Shown piece after piece: positions 8,478 through 16,644 of a stretch of DNA of 34,181 bases. Source of the stretch: Methyloprofundus sp. Lineage in GTDB: Bacteria > Pseudomonadota > Gammaproteobacteria > Methylococcales > Methylomonadaceae. The notes beneath the pieces are model-generated. The model was given only the letters and a program-made list of their open reading frames with translations. It made no database searches and had not been told where the DNA came from. The stretch covers positions 1 through 34,181 of the forward strand of contig JAQRMR010000096.1 in assembly GCA_028599115.1 (NCBI GenBank), in the 5' to 3' direction. The position numbers and the translations under genes are program-made. The first letter of the stretch is position 1. Each line of letters begins with the position of its first letter.

Positions 8478-10091
8478 ATGTCTGCTGTAACAGCTGAACA
8501 TGAACACGATGATCATCACGATCACGGGCCTGAAAAAGGCTTTATGAGATGGATAGTTACGACTAACCATAAAGATATTGGTACGTTGTATTTGTTTTTT
8601 GCGCTAGCAATGTTTTTTGTTGGCGGAACAATGGCACTTATTATTCGTGCCGAGCTATTTGAGCCAGGTATGCAGTTTGTAACGCCTCAGTTCTTTAACT
8701 CAATGACGACAATGCATGCTTTAGTCATGGTATTTGGTGCAGTTATGCCGGCTTTTGTTGGTTTTGCTAACTGGTTAATCCCAATGATGATTGGTGCACC
8801 TGATATGGCGCTACCAAGAATGAATAACATGAGTTTTTGGATGTTAGTTGCTGGGGTACTTTTATTAGCAAGTACTCTATTTATGGAGGGTGGCGCGCCT
8901 GCATCAGGCTGGACCTTATATCCGCCACTAGTGTTGCAAACTGGTGCTGCACTACCATTTGCTATTTTCTCAGTGCATTTATTGGGTATCTCATCAATTA
9001 TGGGAGCAATTAATATTATTGCGACTATTTTTAATATGCGTGCACCAAAAATGACATTAATGAAAATGCCATTGTTTGTTTGGACTTGGTTGATTACTGC
9101 TTTCTTGTTGATTGCGATTATGCCGGTATTTGCTGGTGCGGTAACTATGTTGCTGACCGATCGTTTTTTCGATACGAGCTTTTTTAATGCTGCTGGTGGT
9201 GGTGACCCTGTACTTTATCAACATATTTTCTGGTTCTTCGGACATCCAGAAGTTTATGTCATGATTCTGCCTACATTTGGTATTGCTTCAACGATTATTC
9301 CTGTTTTTGCGCGTAAGCCATTATTTGGATATAGTTCAATGGTATATGCAACAGCAGCGATTGCATTCCTATCATTCATCGTTTGGGCGCATCACATGTT
9401 TACTGTGGGAATGCCAATATCCGGTGAGTTGTACTTTATGTATGCCACAATGTTGATTGCGATTCCAACCGGTGTGAAAATCTTCAACTGGACTGCAACT
9501 ATGTGGCGTGGATCAATGACATTTGAAACACCGATGTTATTTTCTATTGCTTTCGTGGTTTTGTTTACCTTAGGTGGTTTTACTGGATTGATGATGGCGA
9601 TGGCGCCAATTGATTTTCAATATCATGATACTTACTTTATTGTTGCTCATTTCCATTACACACTGGTACCTGCATCGGTCTTTATCTTGATGGCAGGTGG
9701 GTATTTCTGGCTACCTAAATGGACCGGAAATATGTATGACGAAAGACTAGGACGATTACATTTCTGGTTATCTGCAGTATCAGTAAATATTTTATTCTTT
9801 CCACAGCATTTCTTAGGTTTAGCAGGTATGCCACGTCGTATTCCTGATTATGCTGTGCAATTTGCTGATTGGAATATGGTATCTAGTGTCGGTGCTTTTA
9901 TTTTTGGTTTTAGCCAATTAATGTTTGTTTATATCGTTGTGAAAACAATTAAAGGTGGAACAGGCGAAAAAGTAACTGATGAAGTTTGGGAAGATGCAGC
10001 TAAGCATAGCTTAGAGTGGACACTACCTTCACCAGTTCCATACCATACGTTTGCAACGCCTCCTAAAGAAATTCCTACGGAACACTTTTAA
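8478..10091 (+). CDS. coxA: Cytochrome c oxidase subunit I
   Basis: A 537-aa catalytic subunit of an aa3-type heme-copper oxidase with about twelve membrane helices. Low-spin heme ligands are H80 (TMHALVMVF) and H393; the high-spin heme ligand is H391 (VAHFHYTLV). CuB ligands are H256, H305 and H306, with the cross-linked Tyr at 260 in GHPEVY; the Glu of that motif (E258) is the D-channel residue, marking an A1-type oxidase. A His- and Asp-rich N-terminus (residues 7-16) precedes the first helix. GAGG lies upstream of the ATG. Subunit I of this class normally carries heme A, which matters for the degenerate CtaA-like domain encoded downstream. Confidence 0.98.
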   Translation: MSAVTAEHEHDDHHDHGPEKGFMRWIVTTNHKDIGTLYLFFALAMFFVGGTMALIIRAELFEPGMQFVTPQFFNSMTTMHALVMVFGAVMPAFVGFANWLIPMMIGAPDMALPRMNNMSFWMLVAGVLLLASTLFMEGGAPASGWTLYPPLVLQTGAALPFAIFSVHLLGISSIMGAINIIATIFNMRAPKMTLMKMPLFVWTWLITAFLLIAIMPVFAGAVTMLLTDRFFDTSFFNAAGGGDPVLYQHIFWFFGHPEVYVMILPTFGIASTIIPVFARKPLFGYSSMVYATAAIAFLSFIVWAHHMFTVGMPISGELYFMYATMLIAIPTGVKIFNWTATMWRGSMTFETPMLFSIAFVVLFTLGGFTGLMMAMAPIDFQYHDTYFIVAHFHYTLVPASVFILMAGGYFWLPKWTGNMYDERLGRLHFWLSAVSVNILFFPQHFLGLAGMPRRIPDYAVQFADWNMVSSVGAFIFGFSQLMFVYIVVKTIKGGTGEKVTDEVWEDAAKHSLEWTLPSPVPYHTFATPPKEIPTEHF

Positions 10092-10145
10092 GGATTGAAT
10101 TAGCTTTGTCTATAGCTTGGGTTATGGACAAAGCTAAGCGTTAAT

Positions 10146-10241
10146 ATGAATATTAAAACTAAAAACAGACTGACAGTTGTAGCATTAACTATTGTTGTTG
10201 CTGTTATTTATGTTCTTGTTGTCATGAGGGTGACTTCTTAG
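10146..10241 (+). CDS. 31-aa single-helix protein between coxA and ctaG
   Basis: A very short frame, MNIKTKNRLT followed by a Val/Ile-rich helix and ending MRVTS. It has a basic N-terminus and one membrane helix (about 9-27). Its TAG overlaps the GTG start of ctaG by one base, an arrangement typical of translational coupling. Tiny one-helix proteins at this position in other proteobacterial cox operons are annotated as small cytochrome oxidase assembly proteins, so position and topology support that identity; sequence similarity cannot be judged at this length. The upstream ribosome-binding site is weak. Confidence 0.6.
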   Translation: MNIKTKNRLTVVALTIVVAVIYVLVVMRVTS

Positions 10242-10768
10242 TGAGCTCTGATTTAGAGGAGAAAAACAAAAAAACAGTCAGGGGTTTGCTTGTACTGGTT
10301 TTTCTTATGTTCTTATTTGCGGCGGCGTTAATACCTTTGTACGATATTTTGTGTGAAATAACGGGTATTAACGGTAAAACAAAAAAGGACTTAAGTTCTC
10401 TAAGTTATGAAATTGACTCAAATAGAAAAGTGACTTTAGAGTTTGTAACAACAGTAGGTGCGCGGACACGGTTAGCTTTTAAAGCGGATCAGTTTGAAAT
10501 TAAAGCACACCCTGGTGAAAAAATTACAGCTCGGTTTACAGCAAGAAATTTAACTAACAAACATATAACAGCTAAAGCTAGCCCTAGTTTTACACCAGGG
10601 GTAACTGCAGGATATGTTAAAAATATTGAATGTTTTTGTTTTTCTAATCAAGTGTTTAAACCCGGTGAAACAAAGCACTTAGAGGTGCAATTGGTCGTTT
10701 CTCCAAGTTTAGCGATAGATTATAAGCAGATAACATTCGGACTTACTTTTTACGATATTACTCATTAA
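10241..10768 (+). CDS. ctaG: Cytochrome c oxidase assembly protein CtaG/Cox11
   Basis: A 175-aa copper chaperone that delivers copper to the CuB site of subunit I. It has a short cytoplasmic N-terminus, one membrane helix (about 14-34) followed by the conserved IPLYDILC, and a periplasmic beta domain with the copper-binding motif ECFCF (C131, C133). GTG start at 10241, overlapping the stop of the preceding 31-aa frame; GAGGGTGA upstream can act as ribosome-binding site. Its place between coxA and coxC is standard for the proteobacterial operon. Confidence 0.95.
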   Translation: MSSDLEEKNKKTVRGLLVLVFLMFLFAAALIPLYDILCEITGINGKTKKDLSSLSYEIDSNRKVTLEFVTTVGARTRLAFKADQFEIKAHPGEKITARFTARNLTNKHITAKASPSFTPGVTAGYVKNIECFCFSNQVFKPGETKHLEVQLVVSPSLAIDYKQITFGLTFYDITH

Positions 10769-10778
10769 ATAGGGGATT

Positions 10779-11648
10779 ATGATGTCTACACAAGACGCAT
10801 ATTACATTCCACATAAGGCGACATGGCCTATTGCGGCAACCTTGGGATTAGTCACATCATTAGCAGGCTTCGCGAATTACCTAAATGGTAATGCGGCAGG
10901 GTCTACTTTTATGCTGATAGGGTTAGGGATTTTTATTTTAATGCTTGCAGGGTGGTTTACTATGCAGGCAACAGAAAGTGAAACAGGTATGTATAACCAT
11001 GGGGTAGGTGTTTCTTACCGTATGGGGATGATGTGGTTTATCTTTTCTGAAATTATGTTTTTTGCTGTGTTTTTTGGAACACTTTGGTACACACGTAATT
11101 TATCAATGGATTGGTTAGGTGGTATGGGTGATGGGCCAGGGCGTTCAACAGCAATGTTATGGCCTTCATTTGAGGCTGTATGGCCTACTAATGGTCCAGG
11201 AAATATTGGTGGCGAATTTGAGCCTATGGGAGCGTTTGGCTTACCATTATTGAATACATTATTATTATTAACCAGTGGTGTTACTTGTACTTGGGCGCAT
11301 CACGGGCTATTAGCAAACAATCGTTCTCAGTTAATTAAAGGTTTAGCTGCTACTGTTGGCTTAGGGTTTTTGTTTGTTGCATGTCAAGCTTTAGAGTATA
11401 TGGAAGCGTACCATGATATGGGGCTTACTTTAGGATCAGGAATTTACGGTTCAACTTTCTTTATGCTAACAGGCTTTCATGGATTTCATGTTTGTGTCGG
11501 AGCGATTATTCTGACTGTTGTATTATTCCGTAGCTGGAAAGGGCATTTTACACCAGAGAATCACTTTGCTTTTGAAGCAGCAGCTTGGTACTGGCATTTT
11601 GTTGATGTTGTATGGTTAGGCTTATTTATCTTTGTTTATATGATGTAA
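10779..11648 (+). CDS. coxC: Cytochrome c oxidase subunit III
   Basis: A 289-aa membrane protein with about seven helices that stabilises the subunit I proton uptake path. Family blocks include YYIPHKATWPI at the N-terminus, FSEIMFFAVFFGTLWY with the conserved Glu, NTLLLLTSGVTCTWAHH, GSTFFMLTGFHGFHV and WYWHFVDVVWLGLF near the end. Two ATG codons in tandem (10779 and 10782) follow an AGGGG site; the first is used here. It is the last gene of the oxidase structural operon, and a terminator follows 20 nt later. Confidence 0.97.
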   Translation: MMSTQDAYYIPHKATWPIAATLGLVTSLAGFANYLNGNAAGSTFMLIGLGIFILMLAGWFTMQATESETGMYNHGVGVSYRMGMMWFIFSEIMFFAVFFGTLWYTRNLSMDWLGGMGDGPGRSTAMLWPSFEAVWPTNGPGNIGGEFEPMGAFGLPLLNTLLLLTSGVTCTWAHHGLLANNRSQLIKGLAATVGLGFLFVACQALEYMEAYHDMGLTLGSGIYGSTFFMLTGFHGFHVCVGAIILTVVLFRSWKGHFTPENHFAFEAAAWYWHFVDVVWLGLFIFVYMM

Positions 11649-11669
11649 ATAAGGGTATAACCTAAGCAT

Positions 11670-11706
11670 AAAAAGCACTCCCTATTGAGGTGAGTGCTTT
11701 TTTTTT
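11670..11706 (+). terminator. Intrinsic terminator after coxC
   Basis: The stem AAAAAGCACTC / GAGTGCTTTTT encloses an 11-nt loop and is followed by a T-run. It closes the coxB-to-coxC transcript. Confidence 0.85.
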
Positions 11707-11720
11707 GTCTAAATTTAATA

Positions 11721-12218
11721 ATGATGAAAAATAATAAATTAAGAGTAGATCAGCAGGAAGCTAATAAATTAAGTGTGGAGGGAAAAACAGATTCAAAAGT
11801 ACTGATTAACTTGGGGATTAAGTTTGTATTTCTATATTTTGTCCTACTTATGTTTGATGTGCTGTTAGATGGCTTAATGATGATATTCGATTTTTTGGTG
11901 GAACTTATTCATATTCTTATAGAAATTGTTGAGTTATTAGCTGAGGAAGGTGTGGAGATGGTTTTCCATACCGAACACCATCAGAGTGAAACGATTCTAC
12001 TTAATTTAGTATCAATCATAGCGTTAATCCTGTTGTATTATTTTATAAAAGCACTGCCGCACTTAATTGTAGTCTGGGAAAAGAGGCTTCTTAATAAAAT
12101 GAAAGAGTATTGGAGGGAGCGAGTACTACAGTGGCATTTGTTCTCAATTGGACTGAAATTAAAGTTTACTTTAGTTTATATATTAGGTTCTTTAGGTTTG
12201 ATTATGCTGCTTGGCTAG
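11721..12218 (+). CDS. Membrane protein of unknown function in the cox region
   Basis: A protein of about 165 aa that I do not recognise. I start it at the tandem ATG codons at 11721/11724; the frame runs 27 nt further up to a GTG inside the coxC terminator, an unlikely start. No good ribosome-binding site is visible. A hydrophilic N-terminus of about 30 residues is followed by two very hydrophobic stretches, an acidic segment with a His-rich motif (VFHTEHHQSE), another helix, a basic segment and a final C-terminal helix. The His/Glu motif could bind metal, which is inference. The gene lies just after the oxidase terminator and is convergent with the DUF2909 gene. Confidence 0.6.
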   Translation: MMKNNKLRVDQQEANKLSVEGKTDSKVLINLGIKFVFLYFVLLMFDVLLDGLMMIFDFLVELIHILIEIVELLAEEGVEMVFHTEHHQSETILLNLVSIIALILLYYFIKALPHLIVVWEKRLLNKMKEYWRERVLQWHLFSIGLKLKFTLVYILGSLGLIMLLG

Positions 12219-12274
12219 AGGGTGAAGAGGTAGGGGAGAGATATTTGGTAAGTAACATACCTACGGATAAAGAA

Positions 12275-12336
12275 AGCTTAACTTTTAACTACATGTGAGG
12301 AGTTATTGCACATAAGAAGTCGTTAAAAGTTAAGCT
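12275..12336. repeat. 15-bp perfect inverted repeat between convergent genes
   Basis: AGCTTAACTTTTAAC (12275-12289) and its exact reverse complement (12322-12336) flank 32 nt. The spacer holds a second, inner pair, ATGTG (12293-12297) and CACAT (12309-12313). RNA could fold into a long two-part hairpin. It lies between the 3' ends of the 11721 gene and the minus-strand DUF2909 gene, so a bidirectional transcription stop or mRNA end-protecting structure is the likeliest role. There is no clean T-run on either side. Confidence 0.7.
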
Positions 12337-12349
12337 ATTTTGAGTTATT

Positions 12350-12595
12350 TTAATTTAGGTTTTTTTGCGCTTGTTTTTGTAATTGCATTTGCATGCCAAT
12401 ACCCGTTGGTTGAATAAGGCCTGACATAAAAGCAATACTTAATAGAATGAAAAGAACCATAGAAATAGCAATTCGGTAAGTTAAAGCCTGTACAGTTTTT
12501 GGTGACGATTTTTTGTTTTTAATCAGTTGGTATAACGCAGTTCCAAGGCTGATGAGAATTGTCAGGAAGACTAAAATAACAAGAATTTTTATCAT
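12350..12595 (-). CDS. DUF2909 twin transmembrane protein
   Basis: An 81-aa protein with two membrane helices (about 3-24 and 41-60) joined by a short basic loop containing SSPKTVQALTYRI, then FMSGLIQPTGIG and a Gln-rich tail. This is the layout of the small DUF2909 proteins found between coxC and SURF1 in many gammaproteobacterial oxidase clusters. The molecular role is not established; position suggests a part in oxidase assembly. It is on the strand opposite its oxidase neighbours and divergent from SURF1. The ribosome-binding site is weak. Confidence 0.8.
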   Translation of the reverse strand: MIKILVILVFLTILISLGTALYQLIKNKKSSPKTVQALTYRIAISMVLFILLSIAFMSGLIQPTGIGMQMQLQKQAQKNLN

Positions 12596-12671
12596 AAATA
12601 TTAATGTCAGCGAGTAAGCCGCTGATAAATGGGTAAGTTAAAATAGGGTTGTTAATTTTATTGATTATAGC

Positions 12672-12698
12672 CTCAATTTTTCTATTGAGTAGTATAAT
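12672..12698 (+). promoter_or_regulatory. Possible SURF1 promoter
   Basis: A perfect TATAAT (12693-12698) lies 37 nt before the SURF1 ATG. A small inverted repeat (CTCAAT / ATTGAG, 12672-12677 and 12684-12689) lies just upstream, where a -35 box would be; no good -35 hexamer is seen at 16-18 nt spacing. Tentative. Confidence 0.3.
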
Positions 12699-12735
12699 AT
12701 GACATTAGATTGGGTGAATTTTATAACGAGAAGGT

Positions 12736-13479
12736 ATGCGCGTAAATTTCTTTAATTATCAATGGAAAATACATTGGCTGCCACTAGTGATTTTTATTGT
12801 TGTATTTAGTTTGTTGTTACGCCTAGGTTTTTGGCAGCTTAATAGAGCAGCTGAGAAAGAGCAGCTATTTAGCAATCAAGCCCAACGAATGCTTAGTAAG
12901 CCCGTTTATTTGCCTGAGTTATTAAAAGCGCAAGATGAAATAAAGTATCGCCCCGTTGTATTAAAAGGAAATTATGATGCAACGCATCAGCTTCTAGTGG
13001 ATAACCAAATAGTTAATGGAAAATTGGGTGCGTTTGTGATGACGCCATTTATATTGGCAGATAAGTCAGGAGCTGTGCTAGTAAATCGTGGCTGGATTGC
13101 TATGGATAAAGCAAGATTAAAAGTGCCTGATATCAGCTTGACGGCTAACCAGTATGAGATCTCGCTTATCGGTAGAGTTAATAACTTTCCCGCAGTAGGG
13201 ATGGTGCTAAAAGGTGCTGATGATTTAAGCGAGGGCTGGCCTTCTCAGGTACAAGTTATTAATTTAGATAAGCTGGCAACAAGATTTAATTATTCATTCT
13301 ATTCCTTTCAAGTGCAGCTACAGGCTGATCAGGCTAACGGGTATTTGAGAGACTGGAAAATTAACACGCGAATGCCCCCAGAAAAACATAGGGCGTATGC
13401 ATTTCAGTGGTTTGCATTGGCAGCTACTTTATTTTTTTTAACACTTTGGATAAGTTGTAAGACACATAAAAATGATTGA
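12736..13479 (+). CDS. SURF1 family oxidase assembly protein
   Basis: A 247-aa protein with the SURF1 layout: an N-terminal membrane helix (about 14-32) followed by LGFWQLNRAAEKE, a large periplasmic domain and a C-terminal helix (about 220-241). Family blocks include YRPVVLKGNYDATHQLLVDNQ, VLVNRGWIAMD and the closing HRAYAFQWFALA. SURF1 proteins help insert heme A into subunit I. GAGAAGG precedes the ATG. The gene overlaps the next one by eight bases and probably begins the transcript that runs through ftsX. Confidence 0.93.
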   Translation: MRVNFFNYQWKIHWLPLVIFIVVFSLLLRLGFWQLNRAAEKEQLFSNQAQRMLSKPVYLPELLKAQDEIKYRPVVLKGNYDATHQLLVDNQIVNGKLGAFVMTPFILADKSGAVLVNRGWIAMDKARLKVPDISLTANQYEISLIGRVNNFPAVGMVLKGADDLSEGWPSQVQVINLDKLATRFNYSFYSFQVQLQADQANGYLRDWKINTRMPPEKHRAYAFQWFALAATLFFLTLWISCKTHKND

Positions 13480-14068
13480 TCAGAAAAACAAAAACCAACG
13501 AACTATTATTATCGTTGCACTCATATCTATTGTTCCTTTTATTATTGCTTGGGGGTTAACTGAAAGTAGTACCTTTAAGCTTGCTTCGACTAATAAAGGA
13601 AATTTGATTGTCCCTATTTTGACCACAGAAAAAGCAGATTTCTCTGGTGTGGGTGCTTTTTCAGAAGAAAATATCTCTGAATTATCAGGGCACTGGGTGA
13701 TGTTGAATTATATTGTAGGGAATAAGTGCGATAAGCTTTGTATAGAATCTATACATGCAACTAAACAGATTCGTTTAATGTTAAATAAAGATTTGACTCG
13801 GGTTAGGCGTGCCGTTATTTTACAGGCAGGCAAGCAAGAGGAGAGTTTTTCGAGTTGGTGGGAAGCAGATTTACGTTTGTTGAAATTACAAGCAAGTCAA
13901 ACCTTGCTAGATAAAATTAAAGTATTTAAACCTGAAGGCATTGAAAATGGCAGTATCATTATTATGGACCCTTTAGGTAATTTAATGATGCACTATGATG
14001 CTAATTATGACCCGTATGCCGTTAAAAGCGACCTTAAAAAACTCCTTAGAATTTCACAAATAGGGTAA
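13472..14068 (+). CDS. Membrane-anchored thioredoxin-like oxidase assembly protein
   Basis: A 198-aa protein with one N-terminal helix (about 11-29) and a thioredoxin-fold-like periplasmic domain. It carries a CxxxC motif (CDKLC, C86 and C90), spaced as in SCO copper chaperones, and ends in a segment like those of small cox-cluster proteins found between SURF1 and ctaA in other gammaproteobacteria (MDPLGNLMMHYDANYDP, then a basic helix). The usual distal His of SCO proteins is not obvious, although H174 is near the expected region. A copper- or thiol-handling role in CuA assembly is inferred from position and motif. It overlaps SURF1 and lies 4 nt before the CtaA-FtsY fusion gene. Confidence 0.72.
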   Translation: MIDQKNKNQRTIIIVALISIVPFIIAWGLTESSTFKLASTNKGNLIVPILTTEKADFSGVGAFSEENISELSGHWVMLNYIVGNKCDKLCIESIHATKQIRLMLNKDLTRVRRAVILQAGKQEESFSSWWEADLRLLKLQASQTLLDKIKVFKPEGIENGSIIIMDPLGNLMMHYDANYDPYAVKSDLKKLLRISQIG

Positions 14069-14072
14069 TTAA

Positions 14073-15983
14073 ATGTTCAGACTATTTGCATTCTTATTGA
14101 GTTTTCTTGCTGTACTAGCAGTGAGTTCTAATTTTTACCAGTGGTCCATGGCCGCAATTAATAAGCAAAATTGTGATAATTTAACAGCTTGCTACACTCA
14201 GCTTGTCGATTTCGGTTTAGCCTCCATTGCACCAGTAAGTAGTCTTTATTATGTAAGTCTTGCTTTGATGTGCTTATTAATAGTGGGATTATTGATTGCT
14301 AGTTTTTCATTCTTTAAAACGAGAGTGAAGTTACTGTTATCAGCACTGGTTTTATTGCTGTTGATTGTTGGGCAGTTGTTGGTAGAGCTGAATGCTCATT
14401 TATTCATAAGTTCTGCGCTGACATACTTTATTCAATACATAGTCAATGTGTTAATTGCTGGAATTGCTATTTATATGGCAGTTCGTAGTCAATTAAGCTA
14501 TGTGAAAAATGATAGGCCATCAAAATCTTATTTATTACAAATAGGAATGGGGCTTTTAAGTTGTCAGTTACTTGTTGGTGCGTGGTTAACGGCTAATCAT
14601 GCTGGCTTGGTGTGTTCGGGGTTTCCTCAGTGTAATGGTTCTTGGTGGCCTGTTGCTGATTATCGTTACGCTTTTGATTTATTTTCGCCTTTATCTTTCA
14701 GTGCAAAAGTCGCTGTCAGTTGGGTGCATCGATTATTTGTTGTTGTTAATTTTGTCACGTTAACTTGGGTGTTGCTATTAGCTACTCAGCAGAAAATAAA
14801 AAAAGTACGCTGGCTGGCAACGACGGGTAGCTTTCTGCTATTGCTATTGATAGCAAGCGGTGTCGTTAGTGTAAAAACGGCAATGCCTGTTTGGCTAATT
14901 GCAGCGCATAGTATTATCGCTGTTTTATTAATCATCGACTTGCTGCTAATTCATTTTTATTCTCGGTATACGAGAAAAGATTTAACTGATGAAAGTGAGC
15001 GCGAAGTTCAGGATAGTCCAAGTGAGCCTCTGGAAGAGCCTGAAGTAGAAGTAGTTGAGTCAATTTATGGACGGTTAAAGTCTCAGTTAGGCAAAACGCG
15101 CGGTGGTTTTGGTGCTGTTTTGTCAGGTTTGTCTTTAAGTAACAGAAGAATTGATCAAGAGTTACTTGAGGAAATTGAGACTAGTTTATTGGTTGCAGAT
15201 GTTGGCTTGGATTTAACGACAGAAATTATTGCTCAACTGGAAGAAAAGGTTGAAAAGCATGAGTTACAGGATGCAGCAGCATTAACGGGCTTGTTGAAAA
15301 CTCAGTTGCTAGAAATATTACAACCAGTGAGTCAGCCTTTAGTGATTCCTAAGCAGGATGGGCCTTATGTAATTTTAGTTGTGGGGATTAATGGGGTAGG
15401 AAAAACGACAACAATTGGTAAGTTAGCGCAAAGGCTGCAAGGAGAAGGGCATAGTGTTATGTTGGCTGCCGGTGATACATTTAGAGCTGCAGCAGTTGAG
15501 CAATTGCAAGTTTGGGGAGAGCGCAATAATATTCATGTGGTTGCTCAGCATACGGGGGCAGATTCCGCATCAGTTATTTTTGATGGCGTTGAGTCAGCAC
15601 GAGCGAAAGGGGTTGATGTGTTAATTGCAGATACTGCTGGAAGACTGCATACTAAAGCTAATTTAATGGAAGAGTTAAAGAAAGTTAAACGCATTATTTC
15701 GCGGATTGATGAATCAGCACCACATGAGGTTTTGTTGGTTTTGGATGCGGGAACAGGACAAAATGCCTTGTCCCAGGCTGAGCATTTTAATAAAACTGTC
15801 GATTTAACTGGGATTGCACTGACTAAGTTAGATGGAACAGCAAAGGGTGGAATTATTTTCGCGCTAGCAAAGCAGCAGGGAATTCCAATCCGATTTTTAG
15901 GCGTGGGTGAAGGTATTAATGATTTGCAGGATTTTAATGCTGAAAATTTTATTGATGCGCTTTTTATGGAAGATGAGAAATAA
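14073..15983 (+). CDS. ftsY: CtaA-like membrane domain fused to FtsY (SRP receptor)
   Basis: One uninterrupted 636-aa frame. Residues 1-295 form about eight membrane helices in the CtaA (heme A synthase) layout, with Cys pairs C34/C40 and C181/C187 and the block TANHAGLVCSGFPQCNG-WWP. C-terminal-half His ligands H219 (VSWVHRLF) and H279 (IAAHSII) are kept. The N-terminal half has no His or Glu in helix 2 and no His at 110-175, so the catalytic-half ligands are missing. Residues 303-330 are an acidic linker. Residues 331-636 are a complete FtsY NG GTPase: GINGVGKTTT (438-447), DTFRAAA (468-474), DTAGR (520-524), TKLDG (584-588) and a normal FtsY ending. There is no in-frame ATG between residues 271 and 463; a TTG at codon 290 lacks a ribosome-binding site. 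Followed by ftsE after 5 nt. Confidence 0.9.
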   Translation: MFRLFAFLLSFLAVLAVSSNFYQWSMAAINKQNCDNLTACYTQLVDFGLASIAPVSSLYYVSLALMCLLIVGLLIASFSFFKTRVKLLLSALVLLLLIVGQLLVELNAHLFISSALTYFIQYIVNVLIAGIAIYMAVRSQLSYVKNDRPSKSYLLQIGMGLLSCQLLVGAWLTANHAGLVCSGFPQCNGSWWPVADYRYAFDLFSPLSFSAKVAVSWVHRLFVVVNFVTLTWVLLLATQQKIKKVRWLATTGSFLLLLLIASGVVSVKTAMPVWLIAAHSIIAVLLIIDLLLIHFYSRYTRKDLTDESEREVQDSPSEPLEEPEVEVVESIYGRLKSQLGKTRGGFGAVLSGLSLSNRRIDQELLEEIETSLLVADVGLDLTTEIIAQLEEKVEKHELQDAAALTGLLKTQLLEILQPVSQPLVIPKQDGPYVILVVGINGVGKTTTIGKLAQRLQGEGHSVMLAAGDTFRAAAVEQLQVWGERNNIHVVAQHTGADSASVIFDGVESARAKGVDVLIADTAGRLHTKANLMEELKKVKRIISRIDESAPHEVLLVLDAGTGQNALSQAEHFNKTVDLTGIALTKLDGTAKGGIIFALAKQQGIPIRFLGVGEGINDLQDFNAENFIDALFMEDEK

Positions 15984-15988
15984 AGCGT

Positions 15989-16636
15989 ATGCTTAGCTTT
16001 AACCATGTTTTTAAGCGTTACACTACAAATGATGCATTGGTAGATGTTAATTTTCATCTCAATAAAGGTGAGATTGCATTTTTGACAGGGCATTCAGGCG
16101 CAGGAAAAAGCACGGTATTGCGTTTGCTGGCTGTTATGGAACGCTGTTCAAGAGGGCAGATGTTGTTTGACGGGCAGAATTTGTGTCGCTTACGTGAGGA
16201 AGATATTCCTGCTTTTCGCAGAAAATTAGGGCTTATATTTCAGGATTATAAATTACTTCAAGATCGTACTGTTTTCGATAATGTTGCTTTACCTTTGTTG
16301 GTTTCAGGTGTAGGGCATTATGAGATAGCTAGACGAGTGCGTGCGGCATTAGATAAGGTGGGCTTGTTGGGGAAAGAAAAAAAATACCCTCTCGCGTTAT
16401 CGGGGGGAGAGCAGCAACGAGTCGGAATTGCTAGGGCGGTGGTTAATAAACCCCTATTAATTCTAGCAGATGAACCAACGGGTAACTTAGACCCTGAACT
16501 GTCGATTGAAATTATGCGTTTATTTGAACAATTTCAGCAGGTTGGTGTCTGTGTATTAATTGCAACTCACGAGGCAAGCATTGTTGCAGCAACTCAACAT
16601 AAAGTGTTGCAATTGGATCATGGTCGAATGTTGTAG
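15989..16636 (+). CDS. ftsE: Cell division ATP-binding protein FtsE
   Basis: A 215-aa ABC ATPase that works with FtsX at the division septum to control peptidoglycan hydrolases. Walker A is GHSGAGKST (34-42), the Q-loop is in LIFQDYKLL (about 82-90), the signature is LSGGEQQR (137-144) and Walker B is [13 protein letters not shown] (156-168), with the H-loop in ATHE. It starts 5 nt after the fusion gene stop and ends 8 nt before ftsX, the conserved ftsY-ftsE-ftsX order. No strong ribosome-binding site is seen, so translational coupling to the upstream gene is likely. Confidence 0.97.
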   Translation: MLSFNHVFKRYTTNDALVDVNFHLNKGEIAFLTGHSGAGKSTVLRLLAVMERCSRGQMLFDGQNLCRLREEDIPAFRRKLGLIFQDYKLLQDRTVFDNVALPLLVSGVGHYEIARRVRAALDKVGLLGKEKKYPLALSGGEQQRVGIARAVVNKPLLILADEPTGNLDPELSIEIMRLFEQFQQVGVCVLIATHEASIVAATQHKVLQLDHGRML

Positions 16637-16644
16637 CAGGCCTT

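Noticed and set aside
12110..12298. 62-codon plus-strand frame overlapping the end of the 11721 gene
   Set aside because: It overlaps the membrane protein gene and runs into the left arm of the inverted repeat; it has no family resemblance.
15545..16093. 182-codon minus-strand frame over the end of ftsY and start of ftsE
   Set aside because: It is a shadow of two strong genes on the plus strand, with no recognisable domain.
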